From assembly GCA_019448385.1 (NCBI GenBank), contig JAGTXO010000006.1, positions 620,001 through 684,000 of the forward strand: a DNA stretch of 64,000 bases. The letters are read 5' to 3'. Of this stretch, positions 9,043 through 18,465 are shown in pieces (positions within the stretch are counted from its first letter, which is position 1; every line of letters begins with the position of its first letter). The notes beneath the pieces were generated by a model. It saw only the letters and a list, made by a program, of their open reading frames with translations, had not been told where the DNA came from and searched no databases. This DNA comes from Diacronema lutheri (lineage: Eukaryota > Haptophyta > Pavlovophyceae > Pavlovales > Pavlovaceae). The position numbers and the translations under genes are program-made.

Positions 9043-10319
9043 ATGGGGCGATCGAACTGGACGGGTTGCGTTCTCTCCGCGTTCGTGCTGTGCTCGCGCG
9101 CGCGCGCTGCCCACACGGCACCCACGTGCCAGCCCGCCGACGCCGTCGTCATCATGTGCCACGGCCGCTCCGGGTCAACGCTTGCTGAACGAATGTGGGA
9201 TTCAGACATCGAGGCGATCTCGTACTACGAGCCCCTGCGGCCATGGGACCTTGCAGGGTGCTTCGACCACGCGCAGCGGAACCGCTCGCTCGTGCTGGCG
9301 ACGGTTGCAACGCTGAATTGCAGATTCGACGCGCGCGTGCCCATGCGCTGCCCGTGGCACGCGCGCTTCGACTCGGTCCCGCTCAGCTCGGTGGAGCCGT
9401 GGCGGGTTGGTGCGCTCGGCGCGACACGACCCGCCAAGACGAGGATGCGGGCGTTCGCGCAGTGGGCGACGCAACTCGCAAACACCACCGCCTCGGCGTC
9501 CGCTTGTCTCTCACGCCTCGCCAGCTGCCGTGGCACCGTCGCGGCTAAGGTGGTTCGGCTGAACGGCATGCTCGACATGCTCCTCGCCGAGGGCTACCGA
9601 GCTCTCGCGCCAGGAGAGCGGCGGCTTGTCGTGCTGCACGTCATTCGGGTGCGTGCGCGCGCGCACGCCCGGCGCGCGCCCGAATGCTTGGCGCGGCACT
9701 TTGTGCGTGTACCGCTCAAACTCGCCTTGCGGGCGCTGCGCGCTGCGCTCGCCGCGCCGCTCAGGACCCGCGCGCGCTGCTGCACTCGCGCTTCCGAGTG
9801 GGCTGGGGCACACCGAAGACGCGAAAGTGGGTCGACGTTGCGAAGTGGGCGGGCAAAATGTGCTCTACCACGCTGCGCGACATGCGCGCGGGCGAAGCGG
9901 TGCGTGGCGGTGTGGGCGGCGGCGGCGGTGGAAGGAGGGGGGAAAGGAACGCACTGTACGTGCGCATAAAGTACGAGGAGCTGGCGCAGCACCCACTCGA
10001 GGAGGTGCGACGCGTGTACAGCCTCATTGGGCGGCCAGTCCCGCCATCCGTCGAAGGCTATTTCACGGCGCTGACGCTCCAGATGCGCGGGCAAACGAGT
10101 GCGAGCATGGAGAGGGCGCTCGCGCTCGGCGCCGTCAAGGGCATCGGCAATGCGCGCCGCGGGCTCTGGGAAGACGTGTACGCAACAACGACAACTAAAT
10201 CCGTCGCGGCGCTTGTGCGCGGTTGGAGGAGCGCGCTGAGCCGCGAGGCGATCGACGCGGTGCAGAGCCGACCAAAGTGCAGGGTGCTGATGGCCGAGCT
10301 CGGGTACAAACTGGCGTGA
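9043..10319 (+). CDS. PAPS-dependent (carbohydrate-type) sulfotransferase, 2 exons
   Basis: Exon 1 is 9043-9648 and exon 2 is 9765-10319, with a 116-bp intron (GTGCGTG donor), giving 386 aa. MGRSNWTGCVLSAFVLCSRA is a signal peptide or anchor, expected for a Golgi enzyme. CHGRSGSTLAERM is the 5'-phosphosulfate-binding loop (RSGST). VLHVIRDPRALLHSRFR, restored across the intron, is the 3'-phosphate-binding region (RDPRAxxxSR), and YVRIKYEELAQHPLEEVRRV is the usual downstream YEELxxxP segment. Such enzymes move sulfate from PAPS to glycans or proteins; the acceptor is unknown. Within exon 2 a Gly-rich insert (about residues 250-260) can be read through. Removing it as a mini-intron would break the frame, so it is kept as coding. 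Confidence 0.86.
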
Positions 10320-10371
10320 CGAGTGACGACTGAACGGTCTCAAAAGGACGGACCGACACAGACGGTTGGCG

Positions 10372-12009
10372 ATGTCTGACGACGAGGAGCTATTCGGCGG
10401 CTTCGACGAGCCCGAGCCGAAGCGCGCCTCGTCGGCGGGGCTCGTCGGGCAGCTGCGGGAGGAGAACGCTGCGCTCCGCCGGCAGCTTGTCCAGCTCGCC
10501 GCCGCGCGAGACGCCGGCGCGAGGCCCGCGCCGCTCAAGCCGGCGTTTGAGGAGCTGCGCGAGGCGATGTGCACCGTGACCTTCCACCCACAGGCATCGC
10601 TCGAGCTGCGCTGCGCGCTCGAGCGGGTGCTGCGTAGCGCGCGCGCGGTGCGGCTGCCTCAACCCGTCACCGTCGCGCCGGACAATGGCGGCGAGCCCGC
10701 GGCTGACGACGCCTCGCCGGCCGCGAGCGCGCACGTCGCCGAGCCCGCGCTCGAAGTCCACTTCATGCAGGCCTACTGCTGGGACGCGGCAGGCGCGGCG
10801 TCGGGGTGGGACGCGCTGCAGCAGTCGACGCTCGTCTACCACCGCCCGATCCCACTCCTCGAGGGCGAGACCATCCTCTTCAACGCGCACGCGGCCGGCC
10901 AGTCGCACGCCAAGGGCCGGCGCGGCGCGCGGCGCGCGGGCGGTGGCGGCGGAGGCGATGGGCGTCGTTACTGGGAGCTCGACCTCGGGCCGGACCCTGA
11001 CGAGGCGGGCGCGCCGGGCAGCGCTCCCGCCGCCGCGCCCATCTCGCCGCCGCAACCTGGCGTGCTCTCTCCCGCGCTCGCCACCGCTCTCGGCATGGCG
11101 TCCGCACGTTACGAGCCGCCTCCATATCTCCATGCCATGCGGTGCCAGGGCTATCCGCCCGCGTACGAGGTCGCGCGGCACGCCGCGCCTCCCGACGACG
11201 GCGACGGCGCGCTGCTCTTCTTCGACGCGGCGGACGGAGCGGGCAGCAACAAACGCTCGGACGACGGCATTGCCGGCGACAGGCGCGCTCCTCCTTCAGA
11301 CGGCGCGGCCGCGGCGGGCTTCGCCGCGCCCCCTGCGGCGGCTGCTGCCGCACAAGACGAGCACCTCGCTGCATCCACCGCCGCCGTCACCGCCGCGCCC
11401 GACGGTACCCAGCGTCACTCGCGGGTGGCTGCGTCACACGTTCCCGAGGAGGGGGAATTAAGCGATGACGAAAACGATGGCGACCCGCCGTCGCCGCGCC
11501 CGCCGTCGCCGCGCGCGCCGTCGCCGACGCGGCCAGCGCGCGCGCTCGGCGCGCCGCTCGCGCCGCTGCCCGTCGAGTCACGCACCGCCGACGCGCCGAT
11601 CACGCAGCTCTACGCGTACCCGGGCCTCAACGCGCCGCCGCCCGACGGTGCGGACCCGCGCGCTTGGCACTGCTACACGCAGCCGGCCGCGCAACACTCT
11701 GCGCCGGGGCCGATGCGCGGCAGCGCCACGTGCCGGCCGCATGTGCTGGCTGCGTGCCCGCCGCGCGGCCCGCCGCCGTCCGCGCACTGCGCCGGGGCCC
11801 CGTGCGCGCCGCACGCTCTGCCATCGTACTCGCTTCCGCTGCCCCCGGCCTACCCGACGTGGCCCTTTCCGCTCCACCCGGGCTGCGGCTGCGCGCCGGC
11901 GCAGCCGGCGTACGACCCGCGCGGAGGTCTGTCGGACGGCTACCCGCAACCGCCGCAACAACTTCGCCAGCTCGCCGCGTACCGCGCGGCCGCGCATTGG
12001 CCGTACTAG
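10372..12009 (+). CDS. Proline-rich protein with N-terminal acidic and coiled-coil segments, function unknown
   Basis: 545 aa with no intron; ATG at 10372. It starts with an acidic, aromatic motif (DDEELFGGFDEPEPKR), followed by a leucine-zipper-like helix (GLVGQLREENAALRRQLVQL). A folded-looking region around residues 60-190 contains VHFMQAYCWDAA and LVYHRPIPLLEGETILFNAH. The rest is Pro/Ala/Ser-rich with EEGELSDDENDG and P-S-P-R repeats resembling nuclear scaffold or splicing-associated proteins, and a Tyr/Pro/Gly/Cys-rich tail. I do not recognise a family. Nuclear location is a guess from the EGELSD and SPR motifs. Its stop codon is 18 bp from the stop of the convergent TraB gene. Confidence 0.7.
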   Translation: MSDDEELFGGFDEPEPKRASSAGLVGQLREENAALRRQLVQLAAARDAGARPAPLKPAFEELREAMCTVTFHPQASLELRCALERVLRSARAVRLPQPVTVAPDNGGEPAADDASPAASAHVAEPALEVHFMQAYCWDAAGAASGWDALQQSTLVYHRPIPLLEGETILFNAHAAGQSHAKGRRGARRAGGGGGGDGRRYWELDLGPDPDEAGAPGSAPAAAPISPPQPGVLSPALATALGMASARYEPPPYLHAMRCQGYPPAYEVARHAAPPDDGDGALLFFDAADGAGSNKRSDDGIAGDRRAPPSDGAAAAGFAAPPAAAAAAQDEHLAASTAAVTAAPDGTQRHSRVAASHVPEEGELSDDENDGDPPSPRPPSPRAPSPTRPARALGAPLAPLPVESRTADAPITQLYAYPGLNAPPPDGADPRAWHCYTQPAAQHSAPGPMRGSATCRPHVLAACPPRGPPPSAHCAGAPCAPHALPSYSLPLPPAYPTWPFPLHPGCGCAPAQPAYDPRGGLSDGYPQPPQQLRQLAAYRAAAHWPY

Positions 12010-12027
12010 CACTTCACACAACGCACG

Positions 12028-13308
12028 TCAATCCTCGAAGCGGCCGCTCCAATCGAGCGCAAATCGCGAAAGCGACCAGTACAAGAGCGCGTGCCGACCC
12101 ACGTACAAGGCGCACGCAAGCGCCTCGCCGCTCAGCTCCCCGGCGGCGCCGAGGCTCGCGGCCACGTCCGCGCACGTGAGCCACCAGTCGAGCGCGTCAA
12201 TCGCAAGGAAAAGCGGGAGAAGCAGCCGTTCGGGCGCGGCCGCGCCGCGGACTGGCGGACTGCCGGCGCCGAGTTGGGCGGCAAACGCAGTGCGCCAGCG
12301 CGTTTCGACGATGCGCGCGCCGGGCCATCGCGACAGCAGGTCGGCGACGATGCCCGACGGCCCCTCGAGGTGCAGCGGCCCGTAGAAGAGCGCAAGGTGC
12401 TCCTCCGTTTGCGCGCGCGCGTCGTCGTCGCGCGTGTGCAGCGCGAGGGCGAGCGCGTCAATCGCGGCGGCGTTGCGCTGCTGCATGCGGCCCTCAACGC
12501 GCGCGCCGAGCCCGCCGCCACTGAAGACGACGCCTGAGCCGCCGCCGCCCTCAGCCGAGCTCGATAGCAGAACTTGAGCAAAAGCGAGCTGGCGCGCGCT
12601 GCGCAGGTCAAGGGTGAGGATCGCGAGGCCGAGCGGGCGGAGCAGGCTCGAGAGCTGCGGACGCGTTCGCGACCATGCCCAGTCGAGGATCAGCAGCGAC
12701 ACCTCGGGGCACGGCACCACCCACGCCATCGCTCGGAGCAGCTGCTGCCACGCCGGTGGCCCGCGCCGCGCACGGCCTGCGCCGAGCGCGGCTCCGCGCA
12801 TCGACCCTCGCCAAAAGGTGCGCGCAACTTCGGCAAACGTCGAGCCCGAGCCCCTGGCCGGCGCGGACACCAGCTGTTCCGCCGGCACGTCCGCGACGTA
12901 GCTGAAGCGTCGGTCCGCGCCGTACGGCAGGCCGTCGAGCTGGTGCTGCAGCCCTAGTTGCGCTGCGAGCCGGCGCTGCTCAGGAGCGGGCGCGATCGGC
13001 TCGCGCAGGCGCAGCATGCCGCGCTCATCACGTGCGAGGCAGCGCTCGGGCACGACGAGCTCGCACAGACACAGGTCGGCGTCCGCCGCGTCTGCGAGCA
13101 TGCTTGCAAAGTAGCTTTCCGACGCGAGGTGCACTGTGCCGACGATTTCGACGGTGCGGAGTTGCGTGAGCTGGACGCGCAGTGAGAGGGTCTGCAACTC
13201 GAAGCGGTTGGGCGCCGGGATGGACAATCGCACGAAGCTGAGCGGCGCAGTGGTCGGCCCGACGACCCCGTCCACTATCGCGACGGCCAAAACCGCGACA
13301 GCCGCCAT
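12028..13308 (-). CDS. TraB-domain membrane protein
   Basis: 426 aa from ATG 13308. MAAVAVLAVAIVDGVVG is a signal anchor. VEIVGTVHLASESYFASML followed by DADLCLCELV is the TraB/PrgY/GumN signature (the conserved GTxH and the later E). The middle part (LLRAMAWVVPCPEVSLLIL and SLLRPLGLAILTLDLR) and the C-terminal YVGRHALLYWSLSRFALDW may be membrane-associated. Eukaryotic TraB proteins include TRABD and the plant mitochondrial-outer-membrane TRB proteins; the biochemical role is poorly known. In-frame sequence continues upstream to 13701 but lies inside the terminal repeat of the adjacent transposon, so it is not host coding sequence. The transposon lies 43 bp before this start codon and has probably displaced the original promoter. 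Confidence 0.75.
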   Translation of the reverse strand: MAAVAVLAVAIVDGVVGPTTAPLSFVRLSIPAPNRFELQTLSLRVQLTQLRTVEIVGTVHLASESYFASMLADAADADLCLCELVVPERCLARDERGMLRLREPIAPAPEQRRLAAQLGLQHQLDGLPYGADRRFSYVADVPAEQLVSAPARGSGSTFAEVARTFWRGSMRGAALGAGRARRGPPAWQQLLRAMAWVVPCPEVSLLILDWAWSRTRPQLSSLLRPLGLAILTLDLRSARQLAFAQVLLSSSAEGGGGSGVVFSGGGLGARVEGRMQQRNAAAIDALALALHTRDDDARAQTEEHLALFYGPLHLEGPSGIVADLLSRWPGARIVETRWRTAFAAQLGAGSPPVRGAAAPERLLLPLFLAIDALDWWLTCADVAASLGAAGELSGEALACALYVGRHALLYWSLSRFALDWSGRFED

Positions 13309-13351
13309 GCTACTTATTACCCATAAGGATGCTGAGTATAGGGGTTTCCAC

Positions 13352-13987
13352 TCATACGCCTCAGGAGACGTATCTTGCACGCGGCGAGGCGCACACCTGA
13401 AAAGGGCCACCGAGGGCACATTATGCGGATTCGGCGGCATGGCCGTATCAAGGGCGGGTGGGCGTGGACGGACGGACGCGACAGCAGGGGAGAGACGCGG
13501 GTGGAGAGGACGAGGAGCGGCGCGCGCTTGGGCGTGTGGAGAGGACGAGGAGCGGCGCACTTGGGATTTTGACGACCACCGTCCATGCCTCGTGCGTATC
13601 GGCCAGCGCCACGCCGGCCGGTGGCTCGCATCGAGCGGGCGGCGGACCGCGGCGGCCGGCGCGCATCGCGCGTCGGATCGCGCGCCAGAAATTCCGCGCA
13701 AAAGCCGTGCGCATCGAGCTCACCGGCGGCGCGCGATCATCATACTCGGCTCGCTGCGAGGGATCATCGCTCTCTCGGCTCTCGGCCTGGCGGGTGACCC
13801 TATACGCCCGCTCGGGCGCAATCGCCGCAGCCCGGCCCAGCCGCGCCGGCGACGTCGGACGACGACGACCTCGGCAGCCACGCCTCGGTGGTTGCTCGCG
13901 CCACGTATAGAGACTACGCGCTGCGCATCGCCAGGCTGCCATGCAGCCAACGCGCGCGGGCGGGCGCTCAAGGGACGAGGCGCGGAT
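13352..13987 (+). repeat. Left terminal inverted repeat (636 bp)
   Basis: The outer tip reads TCATACGCCTCAGGAGACG. It contains an internal direct repeat of a 22-bp unit (TGGAGAGGACGAGGAGCGGC core) about 40 bp apart, near 13499-13556. Long open frames in it appear identically in the right copy, so no substitution or indel is apparent. Confidence 0.95.
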
Positions 13988-14193
13988 TATGCGAGTCGTG
14001 CGGCCGCGCACAAAAGCGTCACCAGGCCACTCGGTGCACGCCAAGGCTGCTCGCGGGTCTGCTCGCGGATCCACAGAAACTGAGGAGGGCGATGCGGGGG
14101 AGGAGATCGTGGATGGCTGGCGTGCGCGCGAGGCTCTTGCCGAATGATAAGGCTGCAAGGCCTGAAAGGTGGTGGTGGTGGTGGTGGTGGGAT

Positions 14194-14258
<65 letters not shown>
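14194..14258 (+). repeat. Poly-G tract (65 bp)
   Basis: An uninterrupted run of G preceded by a GGT/GTG-rich stretch, 207 bp inside the left TIR boundary. The length may be inaccurate because such runs assemble poorly. It could form a G-quadruplex. Confidence 0.9.
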
Positions 14259-14260
<2 letters not shown>

Positions 14261-14806
14261 AGGGGTGATTTGTCCGCTAGGGGTTACTTGTCGGTAGTCG
14301 GGCGGCACGCGACCGGCAGCGCGCGGCGGTTAGGCACGTGCGGGCCCTTTGGGCCCGTCGGGCCTCGCTGCCCGCTCGCTGGTGACCGGGATGCGCGGGA
14401 ATCGACGACATTGGTGGCTACTCGATTCCCCCGCAGCTGGTGCTGACGACGTAAGCGCCGTTAGTATATTTTCATCATTAGCTTAAAAAAGGCGTTTCGG
14501 TTTCTGCGGTCCGTTTCGTTGAGCGATCGCTCAAGGGCGCGCTCGTCCTCGTCGGCTCGTCCGCGCGGTCCTCGTCGCGCTCGTCTGCGTGCAGGCAGGG
14601 GGCTGGCAAAGGCTTTGCACCTTTCTTCCCGTCGCGCGACAGGCGCCCAAGCCTATGCCCTCCATTTTAAGCTGGGGGGCTCCCGTGCCAAGAGGCCGCG
14701 ATCGACGTCTCAATCTCCGCGTCCGCCTGGCCAGCCTCGGCCTCGTGCCCCGGCCATGTGGGTCAGGGTCTACGGCGGGGCGACGGGCATGGGCACCAGG
14801 CTTTGA

Positions 14807-15900
14807 ATGAGTATGGCGCCGGGCACGCGCCTGCCGTGGGTACAGCCTTCCAGCGCGCCGCATGCTCCCACACAGCCGGCTGACGGATACGCGGAGCTCG
14901 CCGCAGACGAGCGCGACGCGCTTCCAGACGACGGCGGCGACGACGACGACCACGCAGCAGCATCCGCGAATGCTCACCTCGGCACGTCAAGCATGGACAC
15001 GCCGTTCGATGCCGGCCACACGCGCGACCCGTTTCGTTCCACGGGTAAATCGAGAGCTGATCGCGAGGCGGCCGGGGTGGTCAACCGCAAGCGCGCGGCT
15101 CTCGAGCGTGTGCGGCATTACCTTCAGAGGATCCCGGTCCTCACTGCGCTCTTTTGCGGGTGGCGCAGCGGAGACGCTCCAGCGCACGGCGACTCTCTTT
15201 TTGACGGCGACAACAGCGCAGGGCCGCGATCGTTCCTGTACGGGCCGTGCAGGCGTGCAGGGGGATGCTTGCACGGTGGGAACGAGGCGGAGGATGTCGT
15301 GATTGCGTGCCACCACCAGTGCAAGGCAGTTTTGTGCGCGGCATGTGACATTGACGTTCACGCGCGCTGCGGCGTGCTGCACGTGCGCGAGGCGCACATG
15401 GGTGATGCGCAACCTCGCGACTTGCGGTGCGACCAGTTCCTCTTCCGCAAGGACGTCGAATGGTGCGCCGCCCCTCGTCACCCCGAACAGTTGCGCACGA
15501 CCGCCCGCCCGCACGTTCGCGAGAGCATATGCACGTGCGCACACGCGAGCACCATGCGCCCATGCCGCCCCATCGCACGGTCGCAGGAAAATCAAATGTC
15601 GCGATATCCTGCCGATCGGGGACCTGGGCATGTGCTCCTTCCCCTCTTGTGGCCTGGCCATGCGAGCGGTGGTTGACGGCTCAATTGATGTGTGGACGGA
15701 GTATGGCCTGATGCGCACGACCAAGCCGGCGTTGCAGTGCGCTGGATGCAGGCGGGAATGTACGCTCACACCTATGCAAGCATATGCATGGCTGGGATGC
15801 GTGTCTACGACGCCGAACAAGGCGAACGTGCTCTTCACCTCGACGCTGGCGAAGCACATGTACGCTCGCAGCATGTGCCCCGCTTGCATGTCTGTGCCCG
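14807..15900 (+). CDS. Transposon gene, Cys-rich KDZ/Zisupton-like N-terminal region (2 exons visible, 3' structure unresolved)
   Basis: Exon 1 is 14807-15462 and exon 2 begins at 15587 (124-bp intron, GTGCGCC donor, CGCAG acceptor, phase 2). It encodes an acidic N-terminus, a basic helix, then a cluster of cysteines: GPCRRAGGCLHGG, ACHHQCKAVLCAACDIDVHA and LRCDQFLFRKDVEW. After the splice come KCRDILPIGDLGMCSFPSCG, VDGSIDVWTEYGLMR, ALQCAGCRRECTLTP and AYAWLGCVSTTPNKANVLF. The order (paired Cys modules, then a C-x-x-C before a 'P...LGC.P..P..A..LF' stretch) resembles the zinc-binding part of KDZ transposases. The downstream exon joins between about 15890 and 17570 could not be fixed. It may be one gene with the Ulp1 domain, which lies downstream on the same strand. 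Confidence 0.6.
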
Positions 15901-15904
15901 CATG

Positions 15905-16234
15905 CCCCTGCCCGCCCTCCAGCCGCGCGCCGCACGCGCGCAGCTCGCCCTCGAGGCGGGCGGCGCGCGCGTTGGCCGCGCCGATGCGCTCGGCCACGGC
16001 GCTGCGCACGCCGTCGAGCGTCGCCGCCTACTCGCGCGCCAGCCGCGCCTCTGCCGCGTCGCGCTGCGCGTCCGCGTTGGCAAGCGCGGCGGCGACCGCC
16101 TCGCGCCGCAACGCCTCGGTGCCGATCCGAGCCGCGTGCAGCCGGCGCGCGCTGGTCGCGGCGGCCGCCGCCTCGCGCCGCGCGGCGGCGAGCGCATCCT
16201 CGAGCGTGGCGACGCGCGCGGCGCCGTCGCTCAC
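15905..16234 (-). pseudogene. Coiled-coil gene fragment inside the transposon, antisense to the transposon gene
   Basis: On the minus strand the sequence reads as a strong Ala/Glu/Arg heptad coiled coil (RVATLEDALAAARREAAAAA, then TEALRREAVAAALANADAQ). It is interrupted by one in-frame TAG (minus-strand G-A-G-T-A-G near 16027) and continues as TLDGVRSAVAERIGAANARA and RLEGELRACGARLEGGQ. No start codon fits and both flanks are non-coding, so it looks like a piece of a host exon carried by the element. I have no candidate donor gene in this window. Confidence 0.5.
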
Positions 16235-16321
16235 GTCTCACCCCTCCTCCTCCCCCTCCCTCCCGTCCTCTCCCCACCCCCCCCCAACACCCCCCGCTGC
16301 ACCCGCTACGCCCCCGTAGGT

Positions 16322-16380
16322 CACAGATTGCAGCAGCGCTCCACGTACGCGGGGTGAGCCGCCACAGATTGCAGCAGCGC
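16322..16380 (+). repeat. 18-bp direct repeat in transposon
   Basis: CACAGATTGCAGCAGCGC occurs at 16322-16339 and again at 16363-16380. Confidence 0.8.
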
Positions 16381-16679
16381 CAGCGCCCGCGCTCGCGCGC
16401 GCAACCGTGCTCGCGAACGCGATCGATGCTTACGTGCAGGCCGCCACGGAAGCTTCCTCGAGCAGCAAGGCCGCATCTCGCAAAAGGCGCAGTCCATCGA
16501 GTACCAGAGCCTTTTCGTCACATTTGAACGCCCTTCTGCGCACGGTGCGCGACAGCAGCCTCCCCTGTTGCCTGCGAGCTCGCGCAACCATGCTCCCATT
16601 GTGCCTGCGCGCTCACCCCACCGTTGTTCCTGCACGCTCCCGTTGTCGCTGGCTCTGAACCGACCCATGCGCTGCAGGT

Positions 16680-17417
16680 GAGACCGGACGCAGGAGGAGC
16701 GCAGTTTCGTCGAGAGTGACCTGCTCAGGCTCGTCGCGGCGACTGGCGAGGACGTCGCGCGCCAGTAGGCGACGGTGAGGTGCTGCGAGCGTGAGCTGTC
16801 GCGCCATGCGTCTCTTGGTGGCGGCTGCGACGCAGACGCAGACGCGTGTGTGCACCGAAAGGTGAGGGATGCCAACTCGGAGTACGCCACCGACCTGAGC
16901 AGTGCATACGGCACTCTTGCGATTGCGCGCCAAGGCTTGCGCTACTACGAGGAGCTCTGCTACCGCGCTCTTGCCGCCCGCGAGGTGCTCGTCGCGAAGC
17001 CCGGCGTGCGCCGCTCGACCGATGTGGGGCGCGACGCCGCATCGGCTCATGTGCCAATTTGTGGCCGAGATGCGACGCTCTGCTGGCCTCGAGGAGACCG
17101 ACTCGTCTGTCGTGCCATCCGCGTACGCGATCGACGCCTTCTCATTCGCCAACAAGACGCTCGAGGACCGCGAGCTTGCGCACGAGCAGATACTGGACGG
17201 AGAAGATGAGGACGAAGCGCTGCTTGACGAGATGCGTCAGCCGGCAGACGCATCTCGTCAAGCTTTTCCGTCTCAGCCGTGCTCCTCGCTCGACGCTCGT
17301 GACGGCGGCACGTCGGAGCCGCTGCGCGATGGGGAGGAGCCAGCGCATTTGCGAGGTGCCATCGCAGGCCATGCACTCGACCCTGCCAGCCACGTCGCGC
17401 CCGACGCTCACATCTAA
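16680..17417 (+). CDS. Unassigned coding-like exons of the transposon, upstream of the Ulp1 domain
   Basis: Three plus-strand stretches look coding but lie in different frames: EERSFVESDLLRLVAATGED (near 16700), ANSEYATDLSSAYGTLAIAR with LRYYEELCYRALAAREVLVA (16870-17010), and FVAEMRRSAGLEETDSSVVP with DAFSFANKTLEDRELAHEQI (17052-17230). They would need at least two introns to join, for example at a CA|GTAGGC site near 16765, and could belong to the same protein as the Cys-rich segment. No family is recognised and boundaries are approximate. Confidence 0.4.
17223..17262. repeat. Perfect 16-bp inverted repeat with 8-nt loop
   Basis: CTTGACGAGATGCGTC, then an 8-nt loop (AGCCGGCA), then its exact reverse complement. 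As RNA this is a stable hairpin. It falls inside the coding-like region ahead of the Ulp1 domain. Confidence 0.9.
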
Positions 17418-17569
17418 GCCTCCTTCGACGACCGTGCCTCCTTCGTTGCTCCGCGAGGCTCCTGCTGGCGGCTTCCCTCCGCAACCCCGTCGACGGAACA
17501 CCCTTCACCATCGTCGATCCAGCTGGCGTAGCGCCGACTGTCGGGAACAACATCCGCAAGGCGCGCAGC

Positions 17570-18409
17570 ATGCTCTACGAGTTGAACGCAGGGCGCGAGC
17601 TTTTGGAGCCTGAGACGATCCTTACTGCGCGGCAGGGCGTGTGGAGCTTCGATGTGCGCGCCGCGACAACCCTCTCGCCCCGAACTTGGCTCTCATGCGA
17701 TGTGATCGACTCGTACGGTGCGCTCCTCAAGGCGCGTCTCGCCGCTCGCGCCGCTTTGGGCCACCAGGATGTGATCATTGCAACCTCCTTTGGCTTCACC
17801 GCGTTGTGGCCCACCGGCGGCCTCCAGGACATGTGGCGCACATATCCTGTGCGCTTTCACACGGAGGTCCAGAAGGTGCTGCTCGTGAGGAAGGATTGGG
17901 TACGAGGCAGGCAGCTCCCGCGGCTGCAGGCTTTGAACGCGATCCTCCTGCCGCTCCACCTTCATTCGTCCCATTGGGCGCTGTGCCACCTTGACCTGAG
18001 GCGCAAGCGGCTCGAGTACATTGATGGGCTTCGAGACTATTTGGATCGCGATCTCAAGAGCCGCCTGTGCCACACGCTCAAGGTGACGCTCGCGGTGATT
18101 GACGGTCGTGGTGCGGACCAGATCTCAAGCCGCGACGACGACTTGCACGGATGGGTTTGGCGCACGTGGGCACCTGGCGTGGAGGTTGCCGAACAGACCG
18201 ATGGGCACAGCTGCGGCCTGCTCACGCTGTACAACATGGCCTCGCTCGCGCTCGGCTACCCGATGCTCCTTGGCATGGGCGCCGCTGCGTCGCACGCGAA
18301 TGCGCACCTCAATAACCAGTGGCGCGCGCAGGTGCTTGCCGAGATCCTCGAGGGCGAGCTTTTTCATTTGCCTTCATCCCCGCCGGAGTGCTCTGATCAT
18401 CGCGTGTAG
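17570..18409 (+). CDS. Ulp1/C48-family cysteine protease domain of the transposon
   Basis: An open frame of 279 aa from an ATG at 17570; it may be the last exon of a larger protein. HSSHWALCHLDLRRKRLEYI contains the catalytic His (SHW) and leads to YIDGL, where the Asp of the triad sits. EQTDGHSCGLLTLYNM gives the oxyanion Gln and the nucleophile Cys (DGHSCG). The triad His-Asp-Cys is therefore intact. Ulp1/SENP proteases cleave SUMO-like modifiers in cells; transposons of the KDZ and Mutator groups often carry one, with an unclear role in the transposition cycle. The reading frame before the ATG is not cleanly open. Stop TAG at 18407-18409. Confidence 0.8.
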   Translation: MLYELNAGRELLEPETILTARQGVWSFDVRAATTLSPRTWLSCDVIDSYGALLKARLAARAALGHQDVIIATSFGFTALWPTGGLQDMWRTYPVRFHTEVQKVLLVRKDWVRGRQLPRLQALNAILLPLHLHSSHWALCHLDLRRKRLEYIDGLRDYLDRDLKSRLCHTLKVTLAVIDGRGADQISSRDDDLHGWVWRTWAPGVEVAEQTDGHSCGLLTLYNMASLALGYPMLLGMGAAASHANAHLNNQWRAQVLAEILEGELFHLPSSPPECSDHRV

Positions 18410-18442
18410 ACGGATGCATCGCACGGCTGACAGTGTAACTAT

Positions 18443-18465
18443 GAAGTCAGGGCGACGACCCTGTG
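18443..18465 (+). repeat. 23-bp sequence shared with 45714-45736
   Basis: GAAGTCAGGGCGACGACCCT continues as GTG. It is matched at 45714-45736 with one C/T change. The core CAGGG-6 nt-CCCTG can form a short hairpin. This copy begins 34 bp after the Ulp1 stop codon. Confidence 0.75.

Noticed and set aside
9901-9962. A mini-intron in sulfotransferase exon 2 (Gly-rich stretch)
   Set aside because: The best GT-AG pair removes 47 nt and destroys the frame of the following conserved YEELAQHP segment; reading through keeps it.
12091-13185. Plus-strand frames across the TraB gene
   Set aside because: Arg/Glu/Val-rich antisense shadows; the minus strand has the GTVH TraB signature.
13309-13701. N-terminal extension of the TraB protein
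   Set aside because: The extra codons lie within the transposon terminal repeat and occur identically in the other copy.
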